Source of the DNA: Arthrobacter sp. zg-Y1171
GTDB lineage: Bacteria > Actinomycetota > Actinomycetes > Actinomycetales > Micrococcaceae
Length of the DNA stretch: 64,000 nt
Direction of reading: 5' to 3'
Assembly (NCBI RefSeq): GCF_025244845.1
Contig: NZ_CP104264.1
Location: 1,550,001-1,614,000 of the forward strand
A program made the position numbers and the translations under genes. The notes below the pieces were generated by a model. It was given only the letters and a program-made list of their open reading frames with translations. It had not been told where the DNA came from and did not search any database. The first letter of the stretch is position 1, and the number at the start of each line of letters is the position of its first letter. Positions 24,792 through 32,717 of the stretch are shown here, piece by piece.

Positions 24792-25274
24792 ATGGGGACT
24801 GCCATTGCATCGCTGGTCATCGGGGCGGTGGTCACCTTCGGGATCGCCGTGCTCGTGATCTACCTGAGGAAGCTCGGCCAACTGAAACGGCACCCGGCGC
24901 GCCCCAGGATGGAGGTCCGCTTCAGCCCCAAGGGCCTCGTCGGATTGGCGCTGCTCGTTGGAGCGATGCTGCTGGCAGTCTGCTTGGGCCTGTTCCTGGT
25001 GGTCTACCGGGACCTGCCCATCTACGCAGTGACGTTCTCGCTCATATTGCTGGCCGGCACGGCACGTCCCGTCTATCTTTCCAAGGCAGGACTGCCCTTC
25101 GTGGTGGTCGGGATCGGGGAAGAGCTGAACCCCAAGCCGGTTCCCGCGCCGGCTTACGGGGGAGCGACGGCGCCGGTCTACGGGGGAGCGGCCGCGCCGC
25201 CCCAGTATCCGGGATTCGCCAATGCCCCGGCCGGTTTCACCCCTCCGCCGCCCCCGGCCCCGCACCAGCAGTAG
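24792..25274 (+). CDS. Hypothetical membrane protein with Pro/Tyr/Gly-rich tail
   Basis: 160 residues from ATG 24792 (GGGGGA 7 bases upstream; an in-frame ATG at 24774 is possible). Three hydrophobic stretches (near 4-24, 48-72 and 76-95) precede a low-complexity cytoplasmic tail with repeated AxVYGG/ATAPVYGG motifs and PPPPPAPHQQ at the end. I do not recognise the family. It is flanked by terminators on both sides, so it is monocistronic. Confidence 0.7.
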   Translation: MGTAIASLVIGAVVTFGIAVLVIYLRKLGQLKRHPARPRMEVRFSPKGLVGLALLVGAMLLAVCLGLFLVVYRDLPIYAVTFSLILLAGTARPVYLSKAGLPFVVVGIGEELNPKPVPAPAYGGATAPVYGGAAAPPQYPGFANAPAGFTPPPPPAPHQQ

Positions 25275-25291
25275 GTAAGTACCGTTTCACT

Positions 25292-25330
25292 AAAAGCCCG
25301 GAGATCACTTAGTTGATCTCCGGGCTTTTT
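25292..25330 (+). terminator. Intrinsic terminator
   Basis: AAAGCCCGGAGATCA pairs perfectly with TGATCTCCGGGCTTT around CTTAGT, with a T-tract. A 15-bp stem, 18 bp after the stop of the membrane protein gene. Confidence 0.92.
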
Positions 25331-25361
25331 CTTTGCCGAAGCTCCTTGCCCCGACAGTACT

Positions 25362-25395
25362 TAGTGTTACTGTGTACTGGTAGCTAGCAACACTA
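25362..25395. promoter_or_regulatory. Putative PadR operator
   Basis: TAGTGTT (25362-25368) and AACACTA (25389-25395) form a perfect 7-bp inverted repeat with a 20-base centre that itself contains GTACT and the palindrome AGCTAGC. It lies 20 bp before the padR ATG and overlaps a weak TTGCCC-N16-TACTGT promoter. PadR proteins often autoregulate through such spaced repeats. Confidence 0.5.
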
Positions 25396-25415
25396 GGTAG
25401 ATAGGCGCAACATCC

Positions 25416-25769
25416 ATGGGCAAGCAGATGACGGAGATGCTCAAGGGGACCCTCGAAGGCATCATCCTGGGGATCCTCGCCGTTTCACCCGCCTACGGCT
25501 ACGACATCACGGCCAGGCTGCGTGAGCAGGGCTTCACCGAGATTGCCGAGGGAACCGTCTATGCGCTCCTGGTCCGGATCGAGAAACGCGGACTCGTCGA
25601 CGTCGAGAAGGTTCCGTCGGAAAAGGGGCCTCCGCGGAAGGTCTATACCTTGAACACCCGGGGCTCCGGGTACCTCGATGAGTTCTGGGGAACCTGGAGC
25701 TTTCTGGCTTCCCGGATTGAACAGCTCCAGCAGCACGCCCTGAACCCGCACGAAGGAGACCCATCATGA
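25416..25769 (+). CDS. PadR family transcriptional regulator
   Basis: 117 residues. The winged-helix signature LKGTLEGIILGILA, then YGYDITARLREQGF, EIAEGTVYALLVRIEKRGLV and PRKVYTLNTRG are characteristic of PadR. An in-frame ATG at 25428 is an alternative start. It leads a four-gene operon (padR, DUF1048, ABC ATPase, permease) and overlaps the DUF1048 gene by four bases. PadR regulators commonly repress linked exporters until an effector binds. Confidence 0.92.
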   Translation: MGKQMTEMLKGTLEGIILGILAVSPAYGYDITARLREQGFTEIAEGTVYALLVRIEKRGLVDVEKVPSEKGPPRKVYTLNTRGSGYLDEFWGTWSFLASRIEQLQQHALNPHEGDPS

Positions 25770-26128
25770 CCGCCAAATGGATAGAGCTGGTCACGGGACC
25801 GCTGGAGGAAAAGAGGCGCTGGCGCCGGTTCAAGCAGCGCAAGGAACAGCTGCCCGCCGGATACCGCAGGGCCATGGACGGGCTCGAACGCTACTTCATG
25901 TACGCGGCACCGATTGCGAAGGGTGATGTTTACGTCCAGATGCTCGAGGACCTTGTTGATCTGGTGGAGCGTGCCGCTGTTGACGGCACTCCGGTCCGCA
26001 GCATTGTCGGAGAGGATCCGGTGGAGTTCGCGGAGGCCTTCATGGCGAATTACGCGGACGGCCAGTGGATCGACAAGGAGCGCAGGCGCCTTATCGAGAC
26101 CATCGACCGGTCCGACGAAGAGTTATAA
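25766..26128 (+). CDS. DUF1048 domain protein
   Basis: 120 residues, soluble and helix-rich: KWIELVTGPLEEKRRWRRFK, LPAGYRRAMDGLERYFMY and the acidic GEDPVEFAEAFMANY. This matches DUF1048, a small family found with PadR regulators and ABC exporters and of unknown function. The start overlaps padR (ATGA), and the ABC ATPase starts 22 bp after its stop. It may be a co-regulator or an accessory of the exporter (inference from neighbours). Confidence 0.85.
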   Translation: MTAKWIELVTGPLEEKRRWRRFKQRKEQLPAGYRRAMDGLERYFMYAAPIAKGDVYVQMLEDLVDLVERAAVDGTPVRSIVGEDPVEFAEAFMANYADGQWIDKERRRLIETIDRSDEEL

Positions 26129-26150
26129 AACACCGGATTGGAGACCGGAT

Positions 26151-26978
26151 ATGCATACCGACCAAACCCTCGAACCCGCCATCCGGGTACAGGGCATCGA
26201 GAAGTCCTTTCGGGATCTGCAGGTGTTGTCCGGCGTTGACTTTGAGGTGAATGCCGGCAGTATCTTCGCCCTGCTGGGCTCCAACGGAGCGGGCAAGACA
26301 ACGCTGGTGCGAATCCTGTCAACGCTGCTGAAGGCCGACGCCGGCACCGCAGCGGTGGACGGGCACGACGTCGCAGCCCACCCGGGTGAAGTGCGACGAT
26401 CGATCAGCCTGACCGGCCAATTTACTGCCATTGATGAAGTGCTGACAGGCCGCGAGAACCTGGTCCTCATCGCGAAGCTTCGCCACCGGAAGAATCCGGG
26501 CGCGGTAGCGGATGACATGCTGGCCCGTTTTGCGCTCACCGACGCGGGGAGCCGAAAGGCGGGGGCCTACTCCGGCGGTATGCGCCGCCGGCTCGATATC
26601 GCCATGAGCCTGGTCGGGGATCCGAAAATCATCTTCCTCGACGAGCCGACGGCGGGCCTGGATCCGCAGGCACGCAACGAGGTATGGCAGACCATCCGGG
26701 AGCTTGCCGACGGCGGCACGACGGTGCTGCTCACCACGCAGTACCTCGACGAGGCGGAGCAGCTTGCGGACCGGATCGGGATCCTGCACCGGGGCGTCAT
26801 CATCCAAAACGGAACCCTGGTTGAACTGCAGCAGCTCCTTCCGCCGGCAAAGGCCGAATACATCACTAAACAGCCGTCCCTCGAGGACGTCTTCCTCGCC
26901 CTCACCGGCGATACCGGTGACGGCACCGCGCCGAAGGACGGACTTCCCCCGACGCAGCAGAAAGAGGGAAACCGATGA
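26151..26978 (+). CDS. ABC exporter ATP-binding protein (DrrA type)
   Basis: 275-residue ATPase. Walker A LLGSNGAGKTTLVRIL, signature YSGGMRRRLDIAMSLVG, Walker B IIFLDEPTAGLDP and the H-loop replaced by Gln (LLTTQYLDEAEQLADR), as is usual in the DrrA branch. The C-terminal PSLEDVFLALTGDTG is typical of daunorubicin-resistance exporters. It overlaps the permease gene by ATGA, and the pair should form a two-subunit drug or lipid exporter. Confidence 0.93.
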   Translation: MHTDQTLEPAIRVQGIEKSFRDLQVLSGVDFEVNAGSIFALLGSNGAGKTTLVRILSTLLKADAGTAAVDGHDVAAHPGEVRRSISLTGQFTAIDEVLTGRENLVLIAKLRHRKNPGAVADDMLARFALTDAGSRKAGAYSGGMRRRLDIAMSLVGDPKIIFLDEPTAGLDPQARNEVWQTIRELADGGTTVLLTTQYLDEAEQLADRIGILHRGVIIQNGTLVELQQLLPPAKAEYITKQPSLEDVFLALTGDTGDGTAPKDGLPPTQQKEGNR

Positions 26979-27739
26979 CCACCCAGACGTTTCATGACAC
27001 TGCCGCCCTCACAGGCCGCTCCCTGCGCCACGTCCTCCGCAGCCCGGACACGATCATTACGACGGCGGTTACGCCGGTCGCACTGATGCTGATGTTTGTG
27101 TACGTGTTCGGCGGAGCAATCAGCACCGGATCGGGGGAGTCCTACATCAACTACACGCTGCCCGGCATCCTGCTGATCACGGTTGCCTCCGGCGTGGCCT
27201 ACACCGCTTACCGGCTGTTCCTCGACCGGCAGGGAGGAATCTTCGAACGCTTCCAGTCCATGCCCATTGCCCGCTCGGGTGTGCTCTGGGCACACGTCCT
27301 CACCTCCGTGACCGCCAACCTGGCCTCGCTCGCGCTCGTTGTCGGCGTGGCCCTGATCGCGGGCTTCCGCTCCGGTGCGTCGCCGGCTGCGTGGCTCGCC
27401 GTCGTCGGGATCCTCGTCTTGTTCACCCTTGCCCTGACGTGGCTGGCCGTGATCGCCGGGCTGAGCGCAAAGACAGTGGAGGGCGCGAGTGCGTTCAGTT
27501 ACCCGCTGATTTTCCTGCCGTTCATCAGCTCGGCATTTGTGCCCACCAGCACCATGCCCGGCCCGGTGGCGTGGTTTGCCGAGAACCAGCCAGTGACTTC
27601 CATCGTGGACACCCTCCGGGCATTGCTTGCCCGGGAGCCCGTCTGCAGCGATTTCTGGGTCGCGCTTCTCTGGCTGGCCGGCATCCTGGGTGTGGGCTAC
27701 GCCGTCGCGACAGCCGTCTACCGGCGTCGGGTGGACTGA
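26975..27739 (+). CDS. ABC-2 type permease
   Basis: 254 residues with six predicted membrane segments; starts TQTFHDTAALTGRSLRHVLR. MLMFVYVFGGAI and the ABC-2 motif RFQSMPIARSGVLWA are typical of DrrB-like permeases, and LPFISSAFVPTSTMPGPVAW marks the conserved loop near the last segments. Partner of the ATPase immediately upstream; substrate unknown. Confidence 0.92.
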   Translation: MTTQTFHDTAALTGRSLRHVLRSPDTIITTAVTPVALMLMFVYVFGGAISTGSGESYINYTLPGILLITVASGVAYTAYRLFLDRQGGIFERFQSMPIARSGVLWAHVLTSVTANLASLALVVGVALIAGFRSGASPAAWLAVVGILVLFTLALTWLAVIAGLSAKTVEGASAFSYPLIFLPFISSAFVPTSTMPGPVAWFAENQPVTSIVDTLRALLAREPVCSDFWVALLWLAGILGVGYAVATAVYRRRVD

Positions 27740-27754
27740 ACCGGGCGGGACGCC

Positions 27755-27841
27755 TGCACAGATTCCCATTCGCCGGGAACGTTTTCCAGCTGCCCCTAGG
27801 TCGGAGCCGCTCGATATACCCGCTTTATGGGAATCTGTGCA
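27755..27841. repeat. Long inverted repeat (possible copy C of the palindromic family)
   Basis: TGCACAGATTCCCAT (27755-27769) and ATGGGAATCTGTGCA (27827-27841) are perfect 15-base inverted repeats around 57 bases. The ends TGCACAGAT/ATCTGTGCA resemble those of the elements at 10.2 and 48.6 kb, but the inner arm differs. It lies between the permease gene and pyk. No T-tract, so it is not an ordinary terminator. Confidence 0.75.
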
Positions 27842-27960
27842 CGCACTTCCTCTGGCGGCGGGGCAAAAAGCCGCCTACCACGGCTTCCGAGGTGCAGGAT
27901 CCGGGTGGCCACGCGGCCCGCTCCCATGCGCAAACTGGCAAGGGAGACTAGGCTAGAAGT

Positions 27961-29472
27961 ATGAGACGCGCAAAGATTGTTGCCACATTTGGACCAGCGA
28001 TCGCCAGCTATGAAAATACCGTAGCGGTTCTTCGCGCGGGCGTGAACGTCGCCCGTATGAATATGAGCCACGGCGACCACTCCGTACACAACGCCACGTA
28101 TGAAAACGTGCGCAAGGCCTCCGCCGAGCTGGGGATGCCCGTAGGCATCTTCGCCGACCTCCAGGGCCCCAAGATCCGGCTGGGCCGGTTCACCGAGGAA
28201 CCCCACTTCCTGAACGTGGGCGATACCTTCACCATCACCACCGATGACATTCCCGGCACCAAGGAAATCTGCTCCACCACGTACAAGGGCCTGCCCGGCG
28301 ACGTGAACGCGGGCGACTTCCTGCTGATCGACGACGGCAAGGTCAAGCTGCGTGCCGTAGAGGTAACTGCCAACACCGTTGTCACCGAGGTAGTAGTACC
28401 GGGCAAGGTGTCCAACAACAAGGGCATCAACCTGCCCGGTGTTGCCGTCAACGTTCCGGCACTGAGCGAAAAGGATGAGGACGACCTCCGCTGGGCCATG
28501 CGCCGCGGCGTCGACATGGTTGCCCTCTCCTTCGTCCGCAACGCCGGCGACATTTCCCGCGTGCACGAGATCATGGACGAGGAAGGCCGCCGCGTGCCGG
28601 TCATCGCCAAGATCGAAAAGCCGCAGGCTGTGGAGAACCTCGAAGAGATCATCGACGCGTTCGACTCCATCATGGTTGCCCGCGGTGACCTCGGCGTCGA
28701 ACTGCCGCTCGAAGAGGTTCCGATCGTGCAGAAGAACGCCATTGAGCTGGCACGCCGCTGGGCCAAGCCCGTGATCGTGGCCACCCAGGTGCTCGAATCC
28801 ATGATCGACAACCCCCGCCCGACCCGCGCCGAGGCCTCCGACTGCGCCAACGCCGTGCTCGACGGCGCGGACGCAGTGATGCTCTCCGGCGAAACCTCGG
28901 TGGGCACGTACGCCATCGAAACCGTCGAAACCATGGCCCGCATCATCGAGTCCACCGAAAAGCACGGCCTGAACCGTGTTCCCCCGCTGGGCTCCAAGCC
29001 GCGGACCCGCGGCGGCGCCATCACCCGCGCCGCGGTGGAAATCTCCGACCAGCTGGATGCGAAGTACATCTGTACCTTCACCCAGTCCGGCGACTCCGCC
29101 CGCCGCCTGTCCCGCCTGCGCCCGTCCAAGCCGGTGTTCGCCTTCACCCCCGTGGAGGAGACCTACCGCTACATGACCCTGTTCTGGGGCGTGGCACCCA
29201 TGCTCGTGGAGTTCGCCGAGCACACCGACCAGATGACCGCACAGGTGGACCGCACCCTGCTCGAAGAGGGCCTGGTGGAAGACGACGACCTGGTGGTCAT
29301 CGCTGCCGGTTCGCCTCCCGGACAGGCCGGCTCGACCAACAGCATCAAGGTGCACCGCGTCGGTGACATTGCCGACGCAGGCCAGCGTGCTGACGGCCAG
29401 GAGCGGGTCAAGGAAAAGGTCGGTCCGTGGCCGATCAAGGAAAGCAAGAAGGGCCAGGCCAAGGCCATCTAG
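27961..29472 (+). CDS. pyk: Pyruvate kinase
   Basis: 503-residue glycolytic enzyme (phosphoenolpyruvate + ADP to pyruvate + ATP). MRRAKIVATFGPA opens the family, RMNMSHGDH carries the substrate Arg/Asn/Ser, KIEKPQAVENL and MVARGDLGVELP the metal and catalytic residues, and TQVLESM closes the barrel. The C-terminal regulatory domain is followed by about 25 extra Lys-rich residues. Monocistronic, ended by a bidirectional hairpin. Confidence 0.97.
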   Translation: MRRAKIVATFGPAIASYENTVAVLRAGVNVARMNMSHGDHSVHNATYENVRKASAELGMPVGIFADLQGPKIRLGRFTEEPHFLNVGDTFTITTDDIPGTKEICSTTYKGLPGDVNAGDFLLIDDGKVKLRAVEVTANTVVTEVVVPGKVSNNKGINLPGVAVNVPALSEKDEDDLRWAMRRGVDMVALSFVRNAGDISRVHEIMDEEGRRVPVIAKIEKPQAVENLEEIIDAFDSIMVARGDLGVELPLEEVPIVQKNAIELARRWAKPVIVATQVLESMIDNPRPTRAEASDCANAVLDGADAVMLSGETSVGTYAIETVETMARIIESTEKHGLNRVPPLGSKPRTRGGAITRAAVEISDQLDAKYICTFTQSGDSARRLSRLRPSKPVFAFTPVEETYRYMTLFWGVAPMLVEFAEHTDQMTAQVDRTLLEEGLVEDDDLVVIAAGSPPGQAGSTNSIKVHRVGDIADAGQRADGQERVKEKVGPWPIKESKKGQAKAI

Positions 29473-29495
29473 GTTCCCCGCTTCCCTGCACTAAA

Positions 29496-29531
29496 AGGAA
29501 AGGTCCCGTCCGGTTGGACGGGACCTTTCCT
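29496..29531. terminator. Bidirectional terminator between pyk and the ANTAR regulator
   Basis: AGGAAAGGTCCCGTCC pairs perfectly with GGACGGGACCTTTCCT around GGTT. It lies between convergent genes, A-rich on the left. Confidence 0.9.
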
Positions 29532-29556
29532 ATTGGTTCCTGCGGGGGAGTAGGTG

Positions 29557-30198
29557 TCAGTTCACCTGGTTGATGATGGTCTCGGCAACTTCGCGCATGC
29601 TCAGGCGGCGGTCCATCGACGTCTTCTGGATCCAGCGGAAGGCCTCGGGCTCGGTGAGGCCCATCTTGGTGGTCAGCAGCGACTTGGCACGCTCCACCAG
29701 CTTGCGGGTGGCGAACTGTTCCTTCAGATCGGTGACCTCGGCTTCGAGCGCCTTGATCTCCTCGTGGCGGGAGAGGGCAATCTCGATGGCGGGAATCAGG
29801 TCCGCGGGAGTGAAGGGCTTGACCACATAGGCCATGGCACCGGCCTCGCGCGCACGCTCCACCAGTTCCTTCTGGCTGAACGCGGTCAGCAGCACCACCG
29901 GGGCAATGCGTGCCTTGACGATCTGCTCGGCAGCCGTAATGCCGTCCATCAGCGGCATCTTGACGTCCATCAGCACCAGGTCCGGCTTCAGCTCGTTGGC
30001 CAGCTGGACGGCCTTCTCACCGTTGTCCGCCTCGCCGACGACGTCGTAACCCTCACCGGTGAGGATCTCGACAATGTCCAGGCGGATCAGGGTCTCGTCT
30101 TCGGCGACGAGTACACGGCGGGCCGGGGTGTTGGACGGCGTGTTGGCAGACGCAGCGTGGGTCGACGCGGCGGGCGCGGACTCGGTGGACTCAGACAC
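29557..30198 (-). CDS. ANTAR-domain response regulator (PdtaR-like)
   Basis: 213 residues from GTG 30198, chosen because GAGGAG lies 6 bases upstream. After a Ser/Ala-rich leader of 26 residues come a receiver domain (RRVLVAEDETLIRLD; phospho-acceptor Asp78 in LVLMDVKMPLMDG; conserved Lys in YVVKPFTP), a coiled coil (EIKALEAEVTDLKEQF) and an ANTAR RNA-binding domain (LVERAKSLLTTKMGLTEPEA). ANTAR proteins bind dual hexaloop RNAs and act against termination. M. tuberculosis PdtaR lies near pyk and polA in the same way. The cognate kinase is not here. Confidence 0.93.
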   Translation of the reverse strand: MSESTESAPAASTHAASANTPSNTPARRVLVAEDETLIRLDIVEILTGEGYDVVGEADNGEKAVQLANELKPDLVLMDVKMPLMDGITAAEQIVKARIAPVVLLTAFSQKELVERAREAGAMAYVVKPFTPADLIPAIEIALSRHEEIKALEAEVTDLKEQFATRKLVERAKSLLTTKMGLTEPEAFRWIQKTSMDRRLSMREVAETIINQVN

Positions 30199-30321
30199 AG
30201 ATGGCTCCTCAGATACGGTCTCTCCGCCGGCAGACCGGCAGTTCACACAATCAGCGTATCCGCATGTAGAGTAGTTTTGCGCTCAACACGGTAAGTACTC
30301 GTGCTTCGTGACGCAGGGCAC

Positions 30322-30406
30322 GCCCGAATGGCGGAATTGGCAGACGCGCTGCACTCAAAATGCAGTATCGAGAGGTGTGTGGGTTCGAGTCCCACTTCGG
30401 GCACCA
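30322..30406 (+). tRNA. tRNA-Leu (CAA)
   Basis: Acceptor GCCCGAA pairs with TTCGGGC, then discriminator A and an encoded CCA (30404-30406). The anticodon stem CTGCA/TGCAG encloses CTCAAAA, giving anticodon CAA at 30356-30358. There is a long class II variable arm, and GGGTTCGAGTCCC forms the T arm. A terminator follows after 14 bp. Confidence 0.97.
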
Positions 30407-30420
30407 TGTAGTTGCAGCTG

Positions 30421-30454
30421 AACACCCCCGGTCTTCGGACCGGGGGTGTTTTGT
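30421..30454. terminator. Terminator after tRNA-Leu
   Basis: AACACCCCCGGTC pairs perfectly with GACCGGGGGTGTT around TTCG, with T-tract TTGTTTTG. The left AACA context lets it also serve the convergent exonuclease gene. Confidence 0.93.
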
Positions 30455-30467
30455 TTTGCCGCGCCGC

Positions 30468-31406
30468 CTACGCGAAGCGGTCGAACGCGTCCAGCAGCCG
30501 CTTCACGGACCCGCCAAGGTTCCAGTCCAGGGCCAGGCGCTCCAGTTCCGCGCGTTCTTCGCCGGTGATGGCGTGCAGCTCGGCGCCGGCCTTTGCCGGG
30601 GTGGGCAGCTCGAGGTCCCGCACCACCTTCACGACCTTCGGTGCAACCGCCAGATATTCCGCGGCCTTGGCGAGGTTGGACCGCACCGGCGATGAGAGGC
30701 CGCTGTCCGGGTCCTGCGCGGCGGCCAGCAGGGAATCCAGGGTGCCGTACTCGGCCAGCAGCGACGCGGCGGTTTTCTCGCCGATCCCGGAGACGCCGGG
30801 CAATCCGTCGGACGCGTCGCCGCGCAGGGTCGCATAGTCCGCGTACTGCTCGGGCAGCACCTGGTATTTTGCCACCATCGACGCATCGGTCATCACGTCC
30901 AGGTTCTTCATGCCGCGGGCCGTGTAGATCACGCGGACGTCCCTGCCGTCGTTGATCACCTGGAACAGGTCCCGGTCCCCGGTCACCACGTCCACCGGCA
31001 TGGACGCGGTGGATGCGTAGGTGCCGATCACGTCGTCGGCCTCGTGTTCCGCAGCTCCCACGACGGCGACGCGCGCCAGCTCCAGCGTGCGGCGGATCAT
31101 CGGGATCTGGGCCTCAAGGGGATCCGGAACCGTTTCGACGTCGGGGTTCCCGCTCACTTCTTCGGCCACCCGGTGCGCCTTGTACGTGGGCAGCAGGTCC
31201 ACCCTCCACTGCGGCCGCCAGTCGTCATCCCAGCAGGCGATCAGGTGCGTGGCCTCGTAGTCGGTGGTGAGCCTGGCGATCATGTCCAGCAGGCCGCGCA
31301 CGGCGTTCACCGGCGTACCGTCGGACCGGCGGATGCTGTCGGGGACGCCGTAGAAGGCACGGAAGTACAGTGACGCGGTGTCGAGGAGCATCAGGCGCTG
31401 GGTCAT
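30468..31406 (-). CDS. 5'-3' exonuclease (PolA N-terminal type)
   Basis: 312 residues from ATG 31406: MTQRLMLLDTASLYFRAFYG, the FEN/PolA exonuclease opening. Acidic metal ligands occur in CWDDDWRPQWR, EHEADDVIGTYA and VVTGDRDLFQVI. The helix-3-turn DNA-binding motif is GVSGIGEKTAASLLAEYG. It lacks polymerase domains, so it is a stand-alone flap/RNA-primer nuclease. It is divergent from the inositol operon across a 299-bp region. Confidence 0.92.
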   Translation of the reverse strand: MTQRLMLLDTASLYFRAFYGVPDSIRRSDGTPVNAVRGLLDMIARLTTDYEATHLIACWDDDWRPQWRVDLLPTYKAHRVAEEVSGNPDVETVPDPLEAQIPMIRRTLELARVAVVGAAEHEADDVIGTYASTASMPVDVVTGDRDLFQVINDGRDVRVIYTARGMKNLDVMTDASMVAKYQVLPEQYADYATLRGDASDGLPGVSGIGEKTAASLLAEYGTLDSLLAAAQDPDSGLSSPVRSNLAKAAEYLAVAPKVVKVVRDLELPTPAKAGAELHAITGEERAELERLALDWNLGGSVKRLLDAFDRFA

Positions 31407-31494
31407 AGGCCGATCCTCGCACGGATCATGCCGTGAGGGGCAGCGCCCAAGGTGCCGTATTCCCAGCCTTCGGAGTCGAGGACTCCAACGCGTA

Positions 31495-31506
31495 TGACAG
31501 GACAAT
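31495..31506. promoter_or_regulatory. Putative inositol-regulator operator 1
   Basis: TGACAGGACAAT. It matches the motif repeated at 31587, 31603, 43286 and (inverted) 43395, all upstream of inositol genes or of their GntR regulator. The surrounding 31407-31586 holds no gene. Confidence 0.5.
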
Positions 31507-31586
31507 CTGCGCCAGCCAAGGAGTAGCCTGCTGCCTGCGCACGCGTATACCTGCTCTTTCGCTTCTCTGGCCCGTATTCCACGATT

Positions 31587-31614
31587 TGTCAGCACAAACC
31601 TTTGACAGGACAAA
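31587..31614. promoter_or_regulatory. Putative inositol-regulator operator pair upstream of iolC
   Basis: TGTCAGCACAAA (31587-31598) and TGACAGGACAAA (31603-31614), 16 bases apart start to start, i.e. about one and a half helical turns. The second contains TTGACA (31602-31607), a consensus -35 box, so a bound repressor would block polymerase. About 90 bp upstream of the iolC start. Confidence 0.6.
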
Positions 31615-31705
31615 CTTTCGGGCGCACAGTGGTGCCTGTGGTTCTGATCACTCCGAGGCGGCCGCAGGGCCTGCCTTCGGGAACAGGAAGGCCGGTGATC
31701 CACCC

Positions 31706-32710
31706 GTGGCTCACGAAGTGCTGGCAATGGGACGCATCAGCGTTGACATCTATCCCGATAACATCGGCGTGCCGCTGGAGGACGTGACCGGCTTCGGCAA
31801 GTATCTGGGCGGCTCGCCGTCCAACGTCGCAGTTGCCGCCGCCCGGCACGGCCGGCGCAGCGGCATCATCACCCGCACCGGAGAGGACCCCTTCGGCGAG
31901 TACCTTCACCGCGAGCTGCGGAAGTTCGGGGTGGATGATGGCTTCGTCACCGGAGTACCCGGGCTGCAGACGCCGGCAACCTTCTGCGCCATCATGCCGC
32001 CGGACTCCTTCCCGCTGTACTTCTACGGCCGCTTTCCCACCGCTCCCGACCTGCAGATCGAGGCCGGGAGCCTCGATCTCGACGCTATCCGGCACGCCGG
32101 GATTTTCTGGTCCACCGTGACCGGTCTGTGCCAGGAACCGAGCCGGTCCGCCCATCTGGCAGCGCACCGGGCACGGCCGCGGGAGGAGCTTCCGCCCGGC
32201 CGGTATACGGTGCTGGACCTGGACTACCGGCCGATGTTCTGGGACAGCGAAGCGGAGGCCGCGGAACAGGTGTCCCGCATCCTGCCCCACGTGAATGTCG
32301 CCATCGGCAACGAGGCGGAATGCGCGGTGGCCGTGGGGGCGGGAAGCCCGGATGAACAGGCGGACCGGCTGCTCGCGGCCGGGGTGGGCATCGCCGTCGT
32401 CAAGCTCGGGGCGGAAGGGGTACTCGCCAAAACCGGCACCGAACGCGTTGTCTCGGCACCGTTCCGGGTGGAGACCGTGAACGGGCTGGGCGCCGGAGAC
32501 GCGTTCGGCGGGGCGTTCTGCCACGGATTGCTGTCCGGCTGGCCGCTGGTTGCCGTGCTCGACTACGCGAACGCGGCCGGCGCCATCGTCGCTTCACGGC
32601 TGTCCTGCGCCGACGCAATGCCCACCCCCGCCGAGGTGTACGCGCTGCTGGCCGGGCAGGACCGCCCCGCACCGGAGCCGCTGGAACCGCTGGAACCGCT
32701 GGAGAGGTGA
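31706..32710 (+). CDS. iolC: 5-dehydro-2-deoxygluconokinase
   Basis: 334-residue pfkB-family kinase that phosphorylates 2-deoxy-5-keto-gluconate at C6. VLAMGRISVDIYPDNIGVPL is typical of IolC, KYLGGSPSNVAVAAARHG binds substrate, and VNGLGAGDAFGGAF holds the catalytic Asp. GTG 31706 is chosen from the family start; the ribosome site is poor (AGGAAGG 14 bases away). The tail has the repeat LEPLEPLER. It heads the iol operon; the aldolase that would use its product begins 7 bp later. Confidence 0.93.
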   Translation: MAHEVLAMGRISVDIYPDNIGVPLEDVTGFGKYLGGSPSNVAVAAARHGRRSGIITRTGEDPFGEYLHRELRKFGVDDGFVTGVPGLQTPATFCAIMPPDSFPLYFYGRFPTAPDLQIEAGSLDLDAIRHAGIFWSTVTGLCQEPSRSAHLAAHRARPREELPPGRYTVLDLDYRPMFWDSEAEAAEQVSRILPHVNVAIGNEAECAVAVGAGSPDEQADRLLAAGVGIAVVKLGAEGVLAKTGTERVVSAPFRVETVNGLGAGDAFGGAFCHGLLSGWPLVAVLDYANAAGAIVASRLSCADAMPTPAEVYALLAGQDRPAPEPLEPLEPLER

Positions 32711-32717
32711 GGGCCCC

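Noticed and set aside
30322..30454. tRNA-Leu as an integration site for a mobile element
   Set aside because: No integrase, direct repeat of the tRNA end or foreign genes beside it; a normal terminator follows.
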